A stretch of 64,000 bases of DNA, taken from Hypomesus transpacificus. Lineage: Eukaryota > Chordata > Actinopteri > Osmeriformes > Osmeridae. How positions within the stretch are numbered: the stretch's first letter is position 1; every line of letters starts with the position of its first letter. A model generated the notes under the pieces. That model had not been told where the DNA came from and did not search any database. It saw nothing but the letters and a program-made list of their open reading frames with translations. The stretch spans positions 5,326,481 to 5,390,480 of the forward strand of contig NC_061064.1 in the NCBI RefSeq assembly GCF_021917145.1. The letters are read 5' to 3'. A program made the position numbers and the translations under genes. Shown here in pieces: positions 60,305-64,000 of this stretch.

Positions 60305-62272
60305 CTTTGTCAAAGGGAGCTCCTGGATGGTCTCCTCCCTGCCACCCTGGGCTGTGTGGCTACAGCAGCCTGACTCATGCCCTCTGAACCCTGAACAGCT
60401 TTCACAACATGGTGTGTGTGGTGAGTGATGGAGGACAGGGGAATGGACATGCTTTCCCTTCGTCTGGGGACCTCTGGTTTCTGCAGTACTTAAAGAAAGG
60501 GTTTGCGAAAGGCAATAAACGGACTTTGGTATCCACCAGTTTCACAATGGAGAACTGAATGTGAACTCCTAGTGTCGGTGGATCTGTTTCCTATGCAGAT
60601 AAGATACAAACATGGTAAGGTCTCTGCTGCATTAAAATGTACTTTAGCTAGTCACGTTTTTCCGTATTTTTGTTATTTATCCTTATATACATTTATTTAA
60701 TTGGAAACTCACCAGTGTTTATTTTTTTATATTTTTTTTTAAATTTTAATCATTGTGGATCAAGCTATTGTGATTGGCCTAGCATCTTCATTATACCTAT
60801 TGAGCCTTTGGTCGAATGGTTTTGTTGTTGCTGTGGTAACTGTTGCAAAATAAAGAGCAATCTATTACTTTTTAAAATCAGTGCAGTGGAATCATCTGAG
60901 TTCCCATGGAAGGCAGTAATATTACCCTGTTATTTTTGCATTTTGCAGTAAAAAAGATTCATTGATAAGTGAAATGCTGCAGACACACTTCTGTTTGTCT
61001 TAAGTCCTTGATTTCTAACGGCTAGGTATCTAATGATGGTCATTGGTTAAGCTGTCAAGCACAAGACAGCCTGATACTTGAACAGAGGAATATGAAATAG
61101 GTGCTGAAAAAGTAGAGATGTGATTGAATGCACTGGGGGTCTGTCCCAGAACCAAAGCCTTCATTTGCTGCAAAGCAAAGTATATTTCAGTATTTATTTC
61201 ACTAGTGGCCTAAGAGCATAGGCCTCAATAGACTCACTATAGCCTACTTGTTTCTTAGCGAAAATGCAATAGAAAGCACTGATACCAAATTAGCTTTGAT
61301 ATGGCAAAACATATAATTCACATTCTATTAAATTGCCCTTATTGTTAAAACCTGCGACACTTTCAAATGTATTTTGGTTTTGTAAGTGATCTGTGTTAGC
61401 AATTATGCAGTTACCTTATTTTGTATATTAGTGTGAATGTGTTTTTTTCTCCCTTCTGTAATCTATTTACGACTATGGCTTTATCTTTTCTCCTCTGTAA
61501 CCATGGATCCAAAGCAATATTGTGAGGAGAGAAAGGTTACAGATGTTCCCTAAAGGTCTGGGATTTAGAACAAGGGTTGAATAATGGAGATTGTCTGGAG
61601 TATTTTAGTTACGGTTTTCACAGGTTTGATCACTTAGTGTGTGATACTCTGATTGTGTTTTTGGTTGTTTGAACATTTGTCCTCTGCTGTTGGTTTTGAC
61701 CACGGGGCTGGAACCTCAAACTTGCTGGCCGCCATCATTATCTCAACAAGTGTGTGTATATTTGAAAGGTGTGACATTATTTTAACTGGATTGAATTACT
61801 TTGTGTCTTTCTCTCTCTTTATAAGAGATGAAATAAATCCAACCCTCTTTGGGTTTATCGAAACGTTTTTAACTCCACTTAAACGGTCTGGTTTATTTTG
61901 ATTTGTAAATGTATGTCCTGTGTGCATGAGTGTTGTGTCTTTTTGGTAAAGGTAATCAAATTTATTGTTATTTATTTTTTATTTGAATTTTGACTGAGGC
62001 TTGTAGATTTGACAACACTGAAAAGATGTGGGGACAAGTGCATAGTGCTTCTCTGCTCTGGGTAAGAGATCATCAGTTACCATTAACATGAATCTGGGAT
62101 TTGTGCATTTCTGTTTAAGTTGACATGACTCATGGTTTACTGCTGTGGTAGATACATAAGACTGCTCCCGTGCTGTGTGACTTACATTATATTCATGTAT
62201 GTTTGTGGAGTTTAATGCCTGTGTAAATTGTCTGAACAATGGTTTGTATTTTTTCAAAAATATTTCAATAAA
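60305..62272 (+). other. eurl: eurl 3'UTR with alternative poly(A) signals
   Basis: About 2 kb of AT-rich noncoding sequence. AATAAA at 60849-60854 could give a short 3'UTR; AATAAA at 62267-62272 a long one. Another lies near 61830. No other gene. Confidence 0.7.
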
Positions 62273-63420
62273 ATAAAAACTATTTTTTCTCATTATGTCT
62301 CATGTTGTTTTCTCCAAACTGGTTTGGTAGTCGGCTTTATCCCACAGCTTTGTGGTACAGGATCAAGCAAACAGTGCAAGCTGGTCATATCCAGTTCTTC
62401 ATATGCTAAATATGAAAAGTATAAAAAGGTGAACTTATATAGTATAAAAAGGTTTTACATGGGGAGGTATATTTTGTGAAAAGCCTGGGGCATTTAACCT
62501 TTCTGCCGGGAATTAAGATGGCTAATGTGAGGATGCCAACTAGCAGAAGCATATATAGACATGTTTTTGTACTATTGCATCAGTTTGACAGTGTCTTCAT
62601 TGATTCCTAATATTGTTGGGATCAAAGTGTAGATAGGCCATGTTACAGCTTTGAAACTTGGATGGAAAGTTAAGCAGTTATTAAAATAATCAAATTTGAC
62701 CGGATAAATTATGTGCAATTTGCTACAGTAGTTTAACGCACGTGCACCTGTCCTGAGTTACTAATCATGATGACATTTCCTTACATCGACACTACTGGAC
62801 CTGTAAAGCAAAGAGCAACCCTTGTTTTGAGGTAAAATCCACACGCATGTTATTGCTTCGCCTGTAAATACAGAAATATATTTCTACTAATGCCTGTAAA
62901 TACCATGCATAAAGGCAGGTGTTTTTTCTTCTTCAAGAAGCCTCAACATAAAACAACAAATCAGTCGATTGCTAGCTGGTACTACTAGCCGGGCAATGAG
63001 GATTTTGGTCATTGATTGCAGCTAACGTGACCTAATGTGGACCCAACTTTACATAACATAAATTATTCATTATGTGTCACTGGCAAATGTTCAAAATCAA
63101 TCGACATTCTAAAACAAGTTGGTTGGGCCAGGGTCGTAAGACCTAGCCATAGAAAAGAGCCATTTTCTATGGCTTTTAGACCTTTTCTATGGCTTTTAGA
63201 CCTAAATAAGATGCGTGGAGAGTGTGCCCTCTTGTGGACACCATATCACACAAATACGATTAACCTACATAATCCTCAAAAACCTGGTAAACTAGCGCGT
63301 TTTATTATTCAGCAATGCATTCACCTCCCTCTCTTATGTCGTATAAATGGGTAACTCAAATGTATTTCTATGTTAAATTGTTTGGTAGCCATTTTGGTAG
63401 CCTTGATTTGTTAATTGCGG
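62273..63420. other. Intergenic region right of eurl
   Basis: AT-rich, with no coding exon. It contains the inverted and tandem repeat at 63145-63202. Confidence 0.5.
63145..63202. repeat. Hairpin plus 20-bp tandem duplication
   Basis: AGCCATAGAAAA (63145-63156) and its exact reverse complement TTTTCTATGGCT (63163-63174) flank a six-base loop. The right arm is part of a 20-bp unit (TTTTCTATGGCTTTTAGACC) repeated exactly twice, 63163-63182 and 63183-63202. Confidence 0.95.
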
Positions 63421-63529
63421 TTGACGCTGACGTTTCTGCCTGGATGGAAAGCGCGCCTGCGGAGACAACGCACGTCTTGGTCACATCTGGCAACAGTTGT
63501 CCGTCCACATGTCATGAACATTGAGAACA
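63421..63529 (+). promoter_or_regulatory. Probable promoter and first exon of the next gene
   Basis: A CpG-enriched island in AT-rich surroundings (TTGACGCTGACGTTTCTGCC, GGAAAGCGCGCCTGCGGAGA) contains CRE-like TGACG repeats. It ends in a strong donor, GAACA|GTAAGTAG, at 63529. The short frame inside it ends before the donor, so the exon is likely 5'UTR. CTAG-rich sequence follows (63590-63840), as after other gene starts in this window. By human synteny near C21orf91 it could belong to a neighbour such as btg3, but no coding sequence is visible. Confidence 0.35.
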
Positions 63530-64000
63530 GTAAGTAGAATTGATTTCAGTTAATATTTTATTTGTAATGTTTTCTACGATGCCGTCGTTTAACTAGCAAC
63601 ACATAGAAGTAAATCGGTGATTTATGACCACATTAGTTCAGATTAGGTTGCCAGCCAGGTACAGTATATAGGACATATCATTTCCAGTTAGCGAACTTCT
63701 TTTTCTTAACTGAGATTGGTTTATCATCTAGTACTAGTCTAGTTGTTAGTCACTGACTGTTTTACCCAGTTGTTAACTATTAACTAGTGCTAGCTAATGT
63801 CAAGATGTAGCTAAGAGTTGCTAACCTCAGTCAGCAACATAGTTTCTGAAATGGTATTCTCATATACTTAGACTAGAAATAAGCAACTGCTATTACAGTA
63901 CAATCCAGTTAACAAACCAGTTATTCGCGTAGTACTAATAACCAAGTAGGTTTTTAGATTGTTAACTTGCCCACGCTACATCACCAGTTGTCATGCGGTC

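Overview
This window is ordinary vertebrate nuclear DNA, most likely from a teleost fish. Coding sequence lies in many GT-AG exons separated by AT-rich introns. There are 3'UTRs with AATAAA signals, long GT and poly(G)/poly(C) repeats, and degenerate tRNA-derived SINEs of fish type. The introns are much shorter than in mammals. I see no operons, CRISPR, phage or transferred bacterial genes. The species cannot be named from the sequence.

Layout, left to right: umodl1 (minus, 5' part only, 67-3865); zbtb21 (plus, single coding exon, 6640-9702); atg101 (minus, 12575-13313); c2cd2 (plus, 13 coding exons, 14452-23116); prdm15 (plus, 23 coding exons, 26297-33362); ripk4 (plus, 8 coding exons, 35867-44308); an unrecognised three-exon gene for a 277-residue protein (minus, 45697-46745); and eurl, the C21orf91 homologue (plus, 4 coding exons, 51537-60304). 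A probable first exon of a further gene lies near 63421-63529.

Apart from atg101, umodl1-zbtb21-c2cd2-prdm15-ripk4 has the same order and relative orientation as human 21q22.3, simply inverted. eurl is also a human chromosome 21 gene, but it sits far away at 21q21. atg101 is on human chromosome 12, so its position here is a local difference. The genes do not form a pathway: they are an extracellular/apical protein (umodl1), two zinc-finger transcription regulators (zbtb21, prdm15), an autophagy-initiation subunit (atg101), an ER-plasma membrane lipid-transfer-type protein (c2cd2), an epidermal kinase (ripk4) and a neural/lens developmental protein (eurl).

I chained exons by hand using splice sites and reading-frame phase. 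All chains close without frameshifts, and several totals match known proteins closely (Atg101 218 residues; Ripk4 K51, D143 and D161 at the human positions). I found no convincing new multi-gene system. The most notable signals are the unrecognised gene, extreme UG and C repeats next to eurl splice sites, a possible alternative C-terminal exon in c2cd2, GCTAGC-rich tracts around gene starts, and a GSVVV autoproteolysis-type motif in the umodl1 SEA domain.
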